Part shown: in pieces, positions 52,540 to 61,379 of the stretch
How the letters are laid out: every line of letters starts with the position of its first letter
Position numbering within the stretch: the first letter of the stretch is position 1
From: an uncultured Lachnospiraceae bacterium
GTDB lineage: Bacteria > Bacillota > Clostridia > Lachnospirales > Lachnospiraceae
Assembly: GCA_910586205.1 (NCBI GenBank)
Contig: CAJUGD010000002.1
Coordinates: 1-64,000, forward strand
DNA: 64,000 bases
Direction of reading: 5' to 3'
Made by a program: the position numbers and the translations under genes
Notes under the pieces: model-generated
The model's input: only the letters and a program-made list of their open reading frames with translations
What the model was told of the DNA's origin: nothing
The model's database searches: none

Positions 52540-52992
52540 TTACTTAATAAAATCTGTTATATTCCTCTCATTGAGAGTATAATCATAATAATAAATATCT
52601 TCCCGCTTCGTCCAGCCTACCCCCTGCCAGAAAGCATTTCCCACCTCATTGCTCTTAAATGCAATCAGACTCACCTTATTGATCCCCTCTGCCAAAAGCG
52701 CCCGCATACAATGCTGCGCCATTCTGTGTCCCACTCCATGCTTGCGGTAATCCTTTGCCACACACACATGATAAAAGCATCCTCTCCTTCCGTCATGCCC
52801 GCAGAGGATTGCCCCCACGATTCTGCCGTTCTGTTCTGCCACTACACTGGTAGTGGGATTCCGCCTCAGGAAACGTTCCACACCTTCCCTGGAATCATCA
52901 ATCGACCGGATTCCAAAGCCCTGAATACTGAGCCACAATGCGTAAACCTTATCATAATCCTCCATCGTCATTTCCCGGACAATGACACTCAT
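52540..52992 (-). CDS. GNAT acetyltransferase inside the arginine operon
   Basis: A GNAT protein of about 150 residues. It has V-R-E-M-T-M-E-D-Y near the start, H-V-C-V-A-K-D-Y-R-K-H-G-V-G-H-R-M-A (acetyl-CoA loop, about 80-97) and N-E-V-G-N-A-F-W-Q-G-V-G-W near the end. It lies between argC and argJ in the same direction. A role as an extra acetylglutamate synthase is possible from context, but the sequence is closer to RimI-like proteins. The start is uncertain: 52992 has GGTGGG close by; 53082 gives 180 residues. Confidence 0.8.
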   Translation of the reverse strand: MSVIVREMTMEDYDKVYALWLSIQGFGIRSIDDSREGVERFLRRNPTTSVVAEQNGRIVGAILCGHDGRRGCFYHVCVAKDYRKHGVGHRMAQHCMRALLAEGINKVSLIAFKSNEVGNAFWQGVGWTKREDIYYYDYTLNERNITDFIK

Positions 52993-53133
52993 AGTCCCAC
53001 CCATCGCTTTATCCTGCTCCTCCTTCATCCTGTTTGATATCCCGGCGCTTGACATACCAGATTTTAAATCATCTCTGGCCAAAGGCTTTCATAAGAAACC
53101 TGCATGCACCCTGCATCAGTACTTTTATAAGAA

Positions 53134-54183
53134 TCACGGGAATACGGCAATCTGCTTTAGTCCCGTATTCTCCGGCAACCCAAACATCAGGTTCATATTC
53201 TGTATGGCCTGTCCGGCTGCACCCTTTACCATATTATCAATAGCTCCCATCATAATCAGGCGATTGGTTCTTGCATCGATCTGAAACGCAATGTCCGCAA
53301 AATTGCTTCCCTCCACCCAGCGGGTCTGAGGCACCATGCCCGGCTCCATCACCCGCACAAAATATTCTTTCTCATAATACTTGTCATAAATCGCCTTTAC
53401 CTCCTCTGCTGACACGGATCTTGCCAGTGTTCCATAGGCAGTCACAAGGATCCCTCTGTTCATAGGCACCAGATGAGGAGTAAAACTGATTACCACAGGC
53501 TTTCCCGCCGCATAAGATAATTGTTCTTCAATCTCCGGCGTATGGCGGTGGCTGGCCACCCCATAAGGCTTCATGCTCTCATTGACTTCACAGTACAGGC
53601 TGGGCACCTTTGCGCTCCTGCCTGCCCCTGATGTCCCTGACTTGGCATCAATAATAATAGTACCCACATCAATGATCCCTTCCTTCACCATAGGATAAAG
53701 GGTGAGAAACGAACAGGTTGGATAACACCCTGGATTGGCAATCAGCCTTGCCCCCTTCAGCCTGTCCCGATTTACCTCCGGCAGACCATAAACTGCCTCC
53801 TTGATAAACTGCGGCGCAGAATGTTTCATATTATACCAATGCTGATACACCTCCACATCCTGAATCCGAAAATCCGCACTCAGATCAATGATCTTTGCCT
53901 TTGACAAAATTTCCTCCGTCACCTGAGACGCACAATACCCTTGAGGCGTGGCCGTAAAAATCACATCTGCTTCATCTGCCAGCCTTGCCATATCATCATC
54001 CCTGCAAGGCTCTTCCTTCAAAATATGGGACACATTTCTATAAATAGAAGCAAAATCCTCCCCCACATAACTTCGGGAACCATACCATACGATCTCTACA
54101 TCCTCTCTCTGCAGAAGAAGCCTTACTAACTCTGCCCCTGCATATCCCGTTGCCCCGATAATCCCAGCTTTTATCATTGCCAT
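53134..54183 (-). CDS. argC: N-acetyl-gamma-glutamyl-phosphate reductase
   Basis: A 349-residue enzyme that reduces acetylglutamyl phosphate with NADPH. The cofactor loop is G-I-I-G-A-T-G-Y-A-G-A-E-L. The catalytic cysteine lies in A-N-P-G-C-Y-P-T (about 150). S-G-T-S-G-A-G-R follows, and H-R-H-T-P-E-I carries the catalytic histidine. I chose the ATG at 54183, 5 bases after GAGAGGA; a second ATG two codons later is possible. It opens the arg operon. Confidence 0.96.
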   Translation of the reverse strand: MAMIKAGIIGATGYAGAELVRLLLQREDVEIVWYGSRSYVGEDFASIYRNVSHILKEEPCRDDDMARLADEADVIFTATPQGYCASQVTEEILSKAKIIDLSADFRIQDVEVYQHWYNMKHSAPQFIKEAVYGLPEVNRDRLKGARLIANPGCYPTCSFLTLYPMVKEGIIDVGTIIIDAKSGTSGAGRSAKVPSLYCEVNESMKPYGVASHRHTPEIEEQLSYAAGKPVVISFTPHLVPMNRGILVTAYGTLARSVSAEEVKAIYDKYYEKEYFVRVMEPGMVPQTRWVEGSNFADIAFQIDARTNRLIMMGAIDNMVKGAAGQAIQNMNLMFGLPENTGLKQIAVFP

Positions 54184-54430
54184 TTCTTCCTCTCTCGAAT
54201 TTTCTCCATAAAACAGACATGTTCTAACATTCTTCATCTTCCGGCACTCCCGGTTCTGTGCTTTCCAAACCGGCCGCCGCTATCCATTATAGTAACTTTC
54301 CTCCAATAAGAAAAGCCCTTTTTTTAATCTCTCCGCCTAAAACCCCCATGCCATACGTTCATTCCCGGCATTCTGCAGCTTCAGCGCTTCATTCCCTCCT
54401 GATCTCTCTTTTTACCCAACGTTTCATAAT

Positions 54431-54449
54431 TATACATTATAAATGTATA
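54431..54449. promoter_or_regulatory. 19-bp palindrome, candidate operator between argC and argG
   Basis: TATACATTATAAATGTATA is symmetric around its centre. Its spacing does not match the 18-base ArgR box consensus, although the half-sites are AT-rich like it. Nearby TATATTATTCA resembles half of an ArgR box. Confidence 0.4.
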
Positions 54450-54648
54450 TTATTCAACCCCTGTTTTTTCATTGCCTTTGCTTTTTCATCCTTTTTTCCT
54501 TTGTTTTTTCTCTCTCCTTTATACTCTTCTCCCTTTATGACTTTTTCGATTTTTATGATATCCCCGTTTCATAGGCTTTTCATCTATATTTTTCCTGACA
54601 CAATTTAAAGGCTTCTTTGATTCTTCAGAGATATTCTTCTTTTTCCTC

Positions 54649-54677
54649 TTGCATTTTTCTCAAAAATATTGTATATT
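54649..54677 (+). promoter_or_regulatory. sigma-A promoter of argG
   Basis: TTGCAT (54649-54654), 17 bases, TATATT (54672-54677). The leader to the argG start is about 125 bases. Confidence 0.65.
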
Positions 54678-54807
54678 TATGAACGCTATCCTATTTCGAG
54701 CCCCCTTAACACATTTCTCTGGCAAGGCGGGCCTTTCAAAATTTTTGCAGCCGTCCCCTATAACAGCCGGCTGCCAAAATACAGACAAAATTCAGGAGGA
54801 AACCAAC

Positions 54808-56028
54808 ATGAAAGAAAAAGTCGTCCTTGCATATTCCGGCGGTCTGGATACCACTGCCATCATTCCCTGGCTCAAAGAACACTTTGATTATGAAGTTATC
54901 TGCTGCTGTATTGACTGCGGACAGGGAAATGAATTAGACGGATTGGAAGAACGCGCGAAGCTGTCCGGCGCATCGAAGCTCTACATTGAGGATCTGGTAG
55001 ACGATTTCTGTGACAATTACATTATGCCCTGTGTGCAGGCCAATGCAGTATATGAAAACAAATATCTTCTGGGTACATCCATGGCACGTCCTGCCATTGC
55101 CAAGCGCCTGGTAGAAATCGCCCGCAAAGAAGGCGCTACCGCCATCTGCCACGGCGCCACCGGCAAAGGAAATGATCAGATCCGCTTTGAGCTGGGCATC
55201 AAGGCTCTGGCTCCTGACTTAAAGATCATTGCTCCATGGCGTATGACGGATGTGTGGGTTATGCAGTCACGGGAAGACGAGATCGAATACTGCAGACAGC
55301 ATGGCATTGATCTGCCCTTCTCCGCAGACAGCAGCTACAGCCGCGACCGCAACCTTTGGCACATCAGCCATGAGGGATTAGAGCTGGAGGACCCGGCCAA
55401 TGAACCCAATTACGATCACTTGCTGGTCTTAGGCGTTACACCGCAAAAGGCGCCGGAAGAAGGCGAATATGTAACCATGGCTTTTGAAAAAGGGATTCCC
55501 GTTAGTGTCAACGGCCAAAAGATGAAAGTCTCTGATATTATCCGCAAGCTTAACGAGCTGGGCGGCAAGCATGGCATCGGTATTGTGGACATAGTAGAAA
55601 ACCGGGTGGTAGGCATGAAATCCCGCGGCGTCTATGAGACTCCCGGAGGAACCATCCTGATGGAAGCACATCAGCAGTTAGAAGAACTGGTCTTAGATCG
55701 CGCTACCATGGAAACCAAAAAGGATATGGGCAATAAGATGGCCCAAATCGTCTATGAAGGAAAATGGTTTACCCCTCTGCGGGAGGCCGTGCAGGCATTT
55801 GTAGAATCCACCCAGCAGTATGTAACCGGTGAGGTCAAATTCAAGCTGTATAAAGGCAATATCATCAAAGCAGGCACCACTTCTCCCTACTCCTTATACA
55901 GCGAATCCTTAGCCTCCTTCACCACCGGAGACCTTTACGATCATCACGATGCAGACGGCTTCATCACCTTATTCGGACTGCCCCTAAAGGTACGTGCTAT
56001 GAAAATGGCTGAGACTAAAAACATCTAA
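54808..56028 (+). CDS. argG: argininosuccinate synthase
   Basis: A 406-residue enzyme joining citrulline and aspartate with ATP. The PP-loop is A-Y-S-G-G-L-D-T-T (about 8-16). C-H-G-A-T-G-K-G-N-D-Q-I-R-F-E is the diagnostic nucleotide/aspartate loop (about 115-130), and S-Y-S-R-D-R-N-L-W-H-I-S-H-E-G follows (about 175-189). The ATG at 54808 has AGGAGG 8 bases upstream. It is divergent from argC. No argH or argF lies nearby. Confidence 0.97.
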   Translation: MKEKVVLAYSGGLDTTAIIPWLKEHFDYEVICCCIDCGQGNELDGLEERAKLSGASKLYIEDLVDDFCDNYIMPCVQANAVYENKYLLGTSMARPAIAKRLVEIARKEGATAICHGATGKGNDQIRFELGIKALAPDLKIIAPWRMTDVWVMQSREDEIEYCRQHGIDLPFSADSSYSRDRNLWHISHEGLELEDPANEPNYDHLLVLGVTPQKAPEEGEYVTMAFEKGIPVSVNGQKMKVSDIIRKLNELGGKHGIGIVDIVENRVVGMKSRGVYETPGGTILMEAHQQLEELVLDRATMETKKDMGNKMAQIVYEGKWFTPLREAVQAFVESTQQYVTGEVKFKLYKGNIIKAGTTSPYSLYSESLASFTTGDLYDHHDADGFITLFGLPLKVRAMKMAETKNI

Positions 56029-56049
56029 AAATGATCAAGACCATAAAAC

Positions 56050-56092
56050 AAAGACGGCTGTAAAGCTCCATAGCCTTACAGCCGCCCTTTCT
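56050..56092 (+). terminator. terminator after argG
   Basis: GGCTGTAA (56056-56063) pairs with TTACAGCC (56076-56083), and a short pyrimidine-rich run (CCCTTTCT) follows. It also separates argG from apbE, which ends just beyond on the other strand. Confidence 0.65.
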
Positions 56093-56105
56093 CATAGAAA
56101 AATCT

Positions 56106-57140
56106 TTAATCCGCCGCATACTCCTCAAATCCTGAACTGAATATTTCACGCCCGTCCTCACATATCCAGAAAGCCTCCACATCCTTCAGCGACTCCACAT
56201 ACTCCATGCCTTCTTTTAAAGGCATATTGAACACAGCAGTGGAAAGGGCATCTGCTCTCCCCCCGTCCGGACATAAAATCGTTACGGAGGCCAGATCCTG
56301 CCGCGGCATCAAGGTCTTCGGGTCAATAATATGATGATAGCGCACTCCGTCCACCTGATAATAACGCTGATAATTCCCGCTGGTCACCAAGGCCAGATCC
56401 TGCAGCTTTATCACATATAAATAAGAATTGGCAGACGAGGTATCCGGATTCTGTATGCCTACCCGCCATGGCTTTCCATTCTCCTTGGCGCCGATTGTCT
56501 GTACATTTCCTCCAATACTGATCAGTGCCGAGGTAACTCCTTCTTGCCTCAGCTTTTCACAGATTCTTCTGGCCGCATATCCTTTTGCCACTGCCCCTAC
56601 ATCCAGGCGCATAGAAGGATCAGAAAGATACACCGTTGACTTTTCTCTGTCAATATGAATGTTTCTCACATCCATATGCTCTGCCGCCTTTTGCAGAACC
56701 CCCATATCCGGCACCTGTGCCCTGTCAGGATCTGACAGGCCGTGTTCCCGATACTCATGCCAGACAGAAAGAACACTTCCCATGGCTACATTCACCATAC
56801 CGCCGGTCCTTTCATATTCCTCTAAGGAAAATTCCAAAAGCTCCAGTATCTCCTGATCTGCCTGCACCGGCGTAATCCCTGCATTATCATTAATGGTCTT
56901 AAGATTATTGAGACCGTCATAGCTGTGATAAATATCGAACATCTGGTGATATGCTTCCAACTCTGACTGAAACAGCCTGGCATATTTCTGAAACTGCTCC
57001 TCATCCTCCGCATAGACTGTAAAGCTGGTAAAGGTATCAAAATAGTCAAAATATTGAACGTCAAATTCCCTTCTCTGCTCTGCCTGCCCACATCCTGTCA
57101 ATGCCAATGCCAGCCAGACGGCAGCCACAAACCGTTTCAT
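56106..57140 (-). CDS. apbE: FAD:protein FMN transferase, lipoprotein
   Basis: A 344-residue ApbE-family protein that attaches FMN to threonines of flavoproteins such as RnfG/RnfD. The signal peptide ends in a lipobox (L-A-L-T-G-C, Cys near residue 16). V-D-V/L-D-V-G-A-V-A-K-G-Y-A (about 170-182), A-L-I-S-I-G-G-N-V (about 200) and the late H-H-I-I-D-P-K-T-L (about 270) are typical. The ATG at 57140 follows AAGGG at 6 bases; longer upstream starts lack the signal peptide. Confidence 0.92.
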   Translation of the reverse strand: MKRFVAAVWLALALTGCGQAEQRREFDVQYFDYFDTFTSFTVYAEDEEQFQKYARLFQSELEAYHQMFDIYHSYDGLNNLKTINDNAGITPVQADQEILELLEFSLEEYERTGGMVNVAMGSVLSVWHEYREHGLSDPDRAQVPDMGVLQKAAEHMDVRNIHIDREKSTVYLSDPSMRLDVGAVAKGYAARRICEKLRQEGVTSALISIGGNVQTIGAKENGKPWRVGIQNPDTSSANSYLYVIKLQDLALVTSGNYQRYYQVDGVRYHHIIDPKTLMPRQDLASVTILCPDGGRADALSTAVFNMPLKEGMEYVESLKDVEAFWICEDGREIFSSGFEEYAAD

Positions 57141-57180
57141 ACTCATCCCTTTTCTCTGGCCCCGGAATCTGTCCAAAGGC

Positions 57181-58692
57181 TTATTCTGCACTCTTAAATC
57201 CCATGCTTTCCAGGAACCGCCCAAAGGCATCCCGGCCTTCGGTCGTACATTTATAGACTCCTGCATCTTCCAGAACACGAGCAAACACCTTCCCTACCTC
57301 GTCCTGAAGGATCCTGTCCACATTTTCTCTTGTGATCTTCTCATATGACGGCACAAATTCGTCTACCCAATCTGCATGTTTTTCAATGGACTCATTGCTG
57401 CGGACATCCTTTCCCTCCACAAGATACTCCCCTAACAGGGCCAGCTCATCCTTCAGCCTGGAAGGCAGAACTGCCAGACCCATCACCTCGATCAGCCCGA
57501 TATTCTCCTTCTTAATGTGATGCAGATCCTGGTGAGGATGATACACGCCCAAAGGAAACTCCTCTGTGGTAATATTATTTCTGAGCACCAGGTCAAGCTC
57601 ATACAATTCTCCGTTTTTACGGGCAATAGGGGTGATGGTATTGTGCGGCTCCCCATCTGTCTTTGCATAGACAAAGGCTGCCTCATCCGTATATCCTCTC
57701 CAGGCTTCCAGCACCATATTGCCCAGATCAATCAGCCTCTCCGGATCCGTTCCCCGCAGACGCAGCACAGACATAGGCCAATATACAATGCCAGCCTCCA
57801 CATCCTCAAAGCCCGGCATCACAAACTTTTTCTCAAACCCAGCTTTAGCCATCGCAAACGTATAATGACCGCCCTGAAAATGATCATGACTTAAGATCGA
57901 TCCGCCCACAATCGGCAAGTCCGCGTTGGAACCCAGGAAATAATGAGGGAACTGCTTCACAAAATCAAACAGTTTCACGAAAGCCGCCCTCTCAATCTTC
58001 ATGGGAGTATGCTGTCCGTTAAACACAATACAATGCTCATTATAATACACATACGGAGAATACTGGAACCCCCACTGGCTCTCATTGACCGTAATCCGAA
58101 TGACTCTGTGGTTGTTCCTGGCCGGATGGTTCAGACGGCCCGCATAGCCCTCATTTTCCATGCACAAAAGGCACTTGGGGTATCCGCTCTGCTTTGCTAA
58201 CTTTGCCGCTGCAATAGCCTTCGGATCCTTCTCTGGCTTAGAAAGATTGATCGTAATATCCAGATTGCCGTATGGAGTTTCTGCCACCCACTTCTGGTCC
58301 TTACATACCCGATATCTGCGGATATAATCCGAATCCTGGCTCAGCTTGTAAAAATAATCGGTAGCTGCCTGGGCTCCTTCCTTTTCATAAATCTCCCAGA
58401 ACCGGGCTGATACCTCAGAAGGCCGCGGCATCAGGCAGTCCATCAGCTTTGTGTCAAATAAATCCCGGTATCCGATGCTGTCCTGGGTAACTCCCTGTTC
58501 ACAGGCATAATCCAAAAGTTCCTTTAAGGTCTCCTCCAGATCCACTTCCTTATAGTCCTGCTCCGGCTCCTCATACTCATCCATGTGCAGCGCCTCCAAA
58601 ATCCGGTTGGTCACATAGATCCGGTCTGCCTCCTGACAAAGACCTGTCTCCACTCCATACTGTACAAGCTTTTTAATCCCATCGTGTATCAT
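57181..58692 (-). CDS. galT: UDP-glucose--hexose-1-phosphate uridylyltransferase (Firmicutes type)
   Basis: A 503-residue GalT of the second (bacterial) class, longer than the E. coli enzyme. It has the zinc/cofactor region Y-P-K-C-L-L-C-M-E-N-E-G-Y-A-G-R, N-H-R-V-I-R-I-T-V-N, and the active-site I-L-S-H-D-H-F-Q-G-G-H (about 270-280). It exchanges galactose-1-phosphate and UDP-glucose in the Leloir pathway. galK and galE are not in this window. It lies 40 bases upstream of apbE, so the two may share a transcript. Confidence 0.95.
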   Translation of the reverse strand: MIHDGIKKLVQYGVETGLCQEADRIYVTNRILEALHMDEYEEPEQDYKEVDLEETLKELLDYACEQGVTQDSIGYRDLFDTKLMDCLMPRPSEVSARFWEIYEKEGAQAATDYFYKLSQDSDYIRRYRVCKDQKWVAETPYGNLDITINLSKPEKDPKAIAAAKLAKQSGYPKCLLCMENEGYAGRLNHPARNNHRVIRITVNESQWGFQYSPYVYYNEHCIVFNGQHTPMKIERAAFVKLFDFVKQFPHYFLGSNADLPIVGGSILSHDHFQGGHYTFAMAKAGFEKKFVMPGFEDVEAGIVYWPMSVLRLRGTDPERLIDLGNMVLEAWRGYTDEAAFVYAKTDGEPHNTITPIARKNGELYELDLVLRNNITTEEFPLGVYHPHQDLHHIKKENIGLIEVMGLAVLPSRLKDELALLGEYLVEGKDVRSNESIEKHADWVDEFVPSYEKITRENVDRILQDEVGKVFARVLEDAGVYKCTTEGRDAFGRFLESMGFKSAE

Positions 58693-58786
58693 TTCCGTCC
58701 TCCCAGTGATTTATATTTTGTCAAATCAATTTCTTAGATTATAACATTTTCACAGAAGGAATACAATAATTCCCCCGGAATTTTCT

Positions 58787-59317
58787 TCACCGGCTTCTGC
58801 TCTCCGTTAAGGCATAACCCTTGATCCTCTCCACCACCATGCCGCCCAAAAGTCCGATTACCCCGCCGGCTGCCACCCCTGCTGCCAAGAGCACGGGAAA
58901 ATAAGAAAACACCCCAAAAGTCCCGGTCACATAGGATGCTGCCAAAAGCTGTCCCACATTATGAAAAACACCTCCCAGAATGCTGATCCCGGTTGTACCG
59001 AACCATTTGCACCGCTTTGCCCCTGCCATAACTGCCATGCTGAGGATTCCCCCTGACAGCCCGTACACCATACTGAAGGTATTTCCAAAAGTAAACCCTA
59101 CCAGCACGATTCTTACCAATCCCACTGCTGCTGTCCCGGCCAGTCCCACTGTATACAGCCCTACCACATTCACCAGATTTGCCAGCCCTATCTTTACTCC
59201 CGGAACCGGAAGCGGCATGGGTATTATGGCCTCCACATAGCTGAAAATAAATGCCAGGGCAATCAGCATTCCATACAATGCAGCCTTTTGCGCCGCATTC
59301 CGTTCTTTTCCTTTCAT
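58787..59317 (-). CDS. Gx transporter family membrane protein (HepS-like)
   Basis: A 176-residue protein with five or six membrane helices. L-I-A-L-A-F-I-F-S-Y-V-E-A-I-I-P, P-G-V-K-I-G-L-A-N-L-V-N-V and G-F-H/V-F-H-N-V-G-Q-L fit the Gx transporter family (often mislabelled heptaprenyl diphosphate synthase component I). These often neighbour ApbE and Rnf-type genes and may act in flavin or quinone-related transport. The ATG at 59317 has AGGGAG at 6 bases. Confidence 0.82.
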   Translation of the reverse strand: MKGKERNAAQKAALYGMLIALAFIFSYVEAIIPMPLPVPGVKIGLANLVNVVGLYTVGLAGTAAVGLVRIVLVGFTFGNTFSMVYGLSGGILSMAVMAGAKRCKWFGTTGISILGGVFHNVGQLLAASYVTGTFGVFSYFPVLLAAGVAAGGVIGLLGGMVVERIKGYALTESRSR

Positions 59318-59431
59318 TCCCTGCTCCCTTTCATAAAAAATGCTTAGGCTGACCACGCTTTTGCCTTATAGCAGAAGCAGGGCCATGGTACCTTCCAATG
59401 GTCCACTGCCCTGCAAAGTTTCTTCTGATTC

Positions 59432-61153
59432 TTATTTCTCCTGGGATTTCCATTTAAACCCTGGAATCACGTCGCTCCACCTTTCAATCCCGATAATGGA
59501 TTTGGCAAATTCCGTAGTCTCCAATGTTCGCTTTCGATCATCAATATATTTATACACAGACCAGGACTTTTTGCGCATTGTAGGCACAATATCATTGGGC
59601 CTGTTCATATCGCACTTCCACAGGCCAAAGTTCATGGAAGCCGCTGCCTCCGAAGGCGCATCCACCTGCCGGCTCATAATAAACGCATCAATGTACGGAT
59701 TGCTGTCTGCAATATAATAAGCATATGCAATGGCTGCTGCCTGCAGGTCATTGTTCTCACCATGAGTAGGACTTACCGAGGTAAATCCCTGCTCTGACAA
59801 AATAATATGGCGCACCTTGCCGTTTCTGTCTAACAGCGGGCCGGACTGCATATAATCCGTCAGAACATTCAGGTTCTTCAGATTAACTACCGGTGAGCTG
59901 ACATCATTCTTAATAAGCCCGGTCTGATCATCATCCCAAAACTCTGGCTCTGTCAGCGGAATCGCATAGGGGTGATATGCCAGCCCCCAGTCCATGGAAC
60001 CGCCTGCTCCGGTCTTGTCTGCAAATTTATCGATAATATCCTTAGCATTATACTTGGTGGTTCCATTTGACTCATGGAGCCAGTTGTAATCTGTGGAAAA
60101 GAACAGCCGGTCATTTTGGTTGGTGCTGCGGATGGCCGTATAGAACACCCGGAAAGCCCGCTCATATTCCTGGATATACCGGTCAATGTCCATTGGTCCT
60201 ACATAATTCCACTGCTGGTTGTTGATCTCATTGCCGATAATCCAATTAGATACCTTTCCGTAAGGAGAGGACAAGCTGCTGTAACGCTCTGCCAAAAACG
60301 AGGCAATCGCCTTTATCGTCTCATATCCTTCCTTGGTAGAAGCATTAAACCCATAATAAAACACCTGATTCTCCGGCTGCTTCGTCACCCCCGGATATAC
60401 CAGCTGAGGCGTGCTGTCATTCCACCCGTTCAGAATAATGGCTGTGACTGTCATGCTTTTCTCTGACATTCTCCGAATGGTATAGTCCAGGTTCTCCAGC
60501 ACCTCTTTATTAAAGCTGTAATTCTTCCCATCATACGTATAATCAATTCCCTGCCCTAAAATGTGATGGAACGGAATATTTACAATTACATGGTTTACTC
60601 CCAGTTCAAAGGCATCTGCCACCATACTGTCCGTATTCTGTATCAAAAGACCCTTTTTGTTCTGTGCATTCCGGTAAGGCTCCGTATGTTTTGCCAGCAC
60701 CTCCGGGTTTGTCACATAAGCCGTATTGCTGACCTGAGTATAGCTTTGCCCGTCAAAAACAGCCACAACAAAACGAGAGTAGAGTCGGTTCTGCTCTGTG
60801 CCCAGGTTCAGAGGAATATCAAAAGAAAGCTCATCCCCCTTAGTAATCCATGCACAATAATCCGTTCTGCCCTCCAGAGTATCCTGGTATGGCTGCAGTT
60901 CAAAAAGATACAGATAATTATCATAAACAGCCGGATCCGACCAGGTTCCCTTCATCTGCCCCCGGATGGCAATCTGGCTGCCTCCTTCGATAGCACAGCT
61001 TGTGATGTGGGCAAACTCTGTAGGCTGCGGCTTTTCCTGCTGCACAGCCGCCTCCCCGTCCGGATTAGCAAACGCTGCTTTGCTTCCCATTCCTGTGAGA
61101 AATGCTGCCAGCGCCAATATCACTGCTGTTCTGCCAATGGGATATTTCTTCAT
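59432..61153 (-). CDS. secreted DUF5722-like glycoside hydrolase-type protein
   Basis: A 573-residue exported protein. A signal peptide (about 1-29) is followed by a beta-rich N-terminal domain (about 50-150) and a TIM-barrel-like domain (about 165-560). W-I-I-G-N-E-I-N-N (glutamate near 304) resembles the acid/base of clan A glycosidases, and H-I-I-L-S-E-Q-G-F (glutamate near 457) the nucleophile. The family I recognise is DUF5722. The substrate is unknown; an external polysaccharide is likely. A hairpin follows near 59375. Confidence 0.78.
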   Translation of the reverse strand: MKKYPIGRTAVILALAAFLTGMGSKAAFANPDGEAAVQQEKPQPTEFAHITSCAIEGGSQIAIRGQMKGTWSDPAVYDNYLYLFELQPYQDTLEGRTDYCAWITKGDELSFDIPLNLGTEQNRLYSRFVVAVFDGQSYTQVSNTAYVTNPEVLAKHTEPYRNAQNKKGLLIQNTDSMVADAFELGVNHVIVNIPFHHILGQGIDYTYDGKNYSFNKEVLENLDYTIRRMSEKSMTVTAIILNGWNDSTPQLVYPGVTKQPENQVFYYGFNASTKEGYETIKAIASFLAERYSSLSSPYGKVSNWIIGNEINNQQWNYVGPMDIDRYIQEYERAFRVFYTAIRSTNQNDRLFFSTDYNWLHESNGTTKYNAKDIIDKFADKTGAGGSMDWGLAYHPYAIPLTEPEFWDDDQTGLIKNDVSSPVVNLKNLNVLTDYMQSGPLLDRNGKVRHIILSEQGFTSVSPTHGENNDLQAAAIAYAYYIADSNPYIDAFIMSRQVDAPSEAAASMNFGLWKCDMNRPNDIVPTMRKKSWSVYKYIDDRKRTLETTEFAKSIIGIERWSDVIPGFKWKSQEK

Positions 61154-61320
61154 AAAACCTTTCTGCCTCCTTTTCCGTCGTCATTTTCTAATTATATCCA
61201 ATAATCCGTTAAATACAAGTCAACGCCTCCTTACATTGTCTTACGTTTTCCTTAACCCCATTGGTCCATGAAGCCGCCGAAACACATAAAAATCCCCCAT
61301 GCCAGATATTTTGGGGAACA

Positions 61321-61359
61321 AAAAAACCGGCATCCGCACTCCTGCACGAACACCGGTTT
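61321..61359 (-). terminator. terminator after metK
   Basis: On the minus strand AAACCGG (61353-61359) and CCGGTTT (61324-61330) form a stem with an inner paired region, followed by T residues. Confidence 0.8.
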
Positions 61360-61379
61360 AACAAAATACTAATACTGCC

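Larger units (their letters stand above)
54184..54807. other. divergent control region argC / argG
   Basis: This 624-base region between the divergent arginine genes holds a TATAAT-type -10 for argC (54286-54291, minus strand) without a clear -35. A perfect-looking 19-base palindrome TATACATTATAAATGTATA lies at 54431-54449, and there is a good argG promoter. ArgR boxes of standard form were not seen; the palindrome is the best operator candidate. No gene is evident. Confidence 0.55.
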
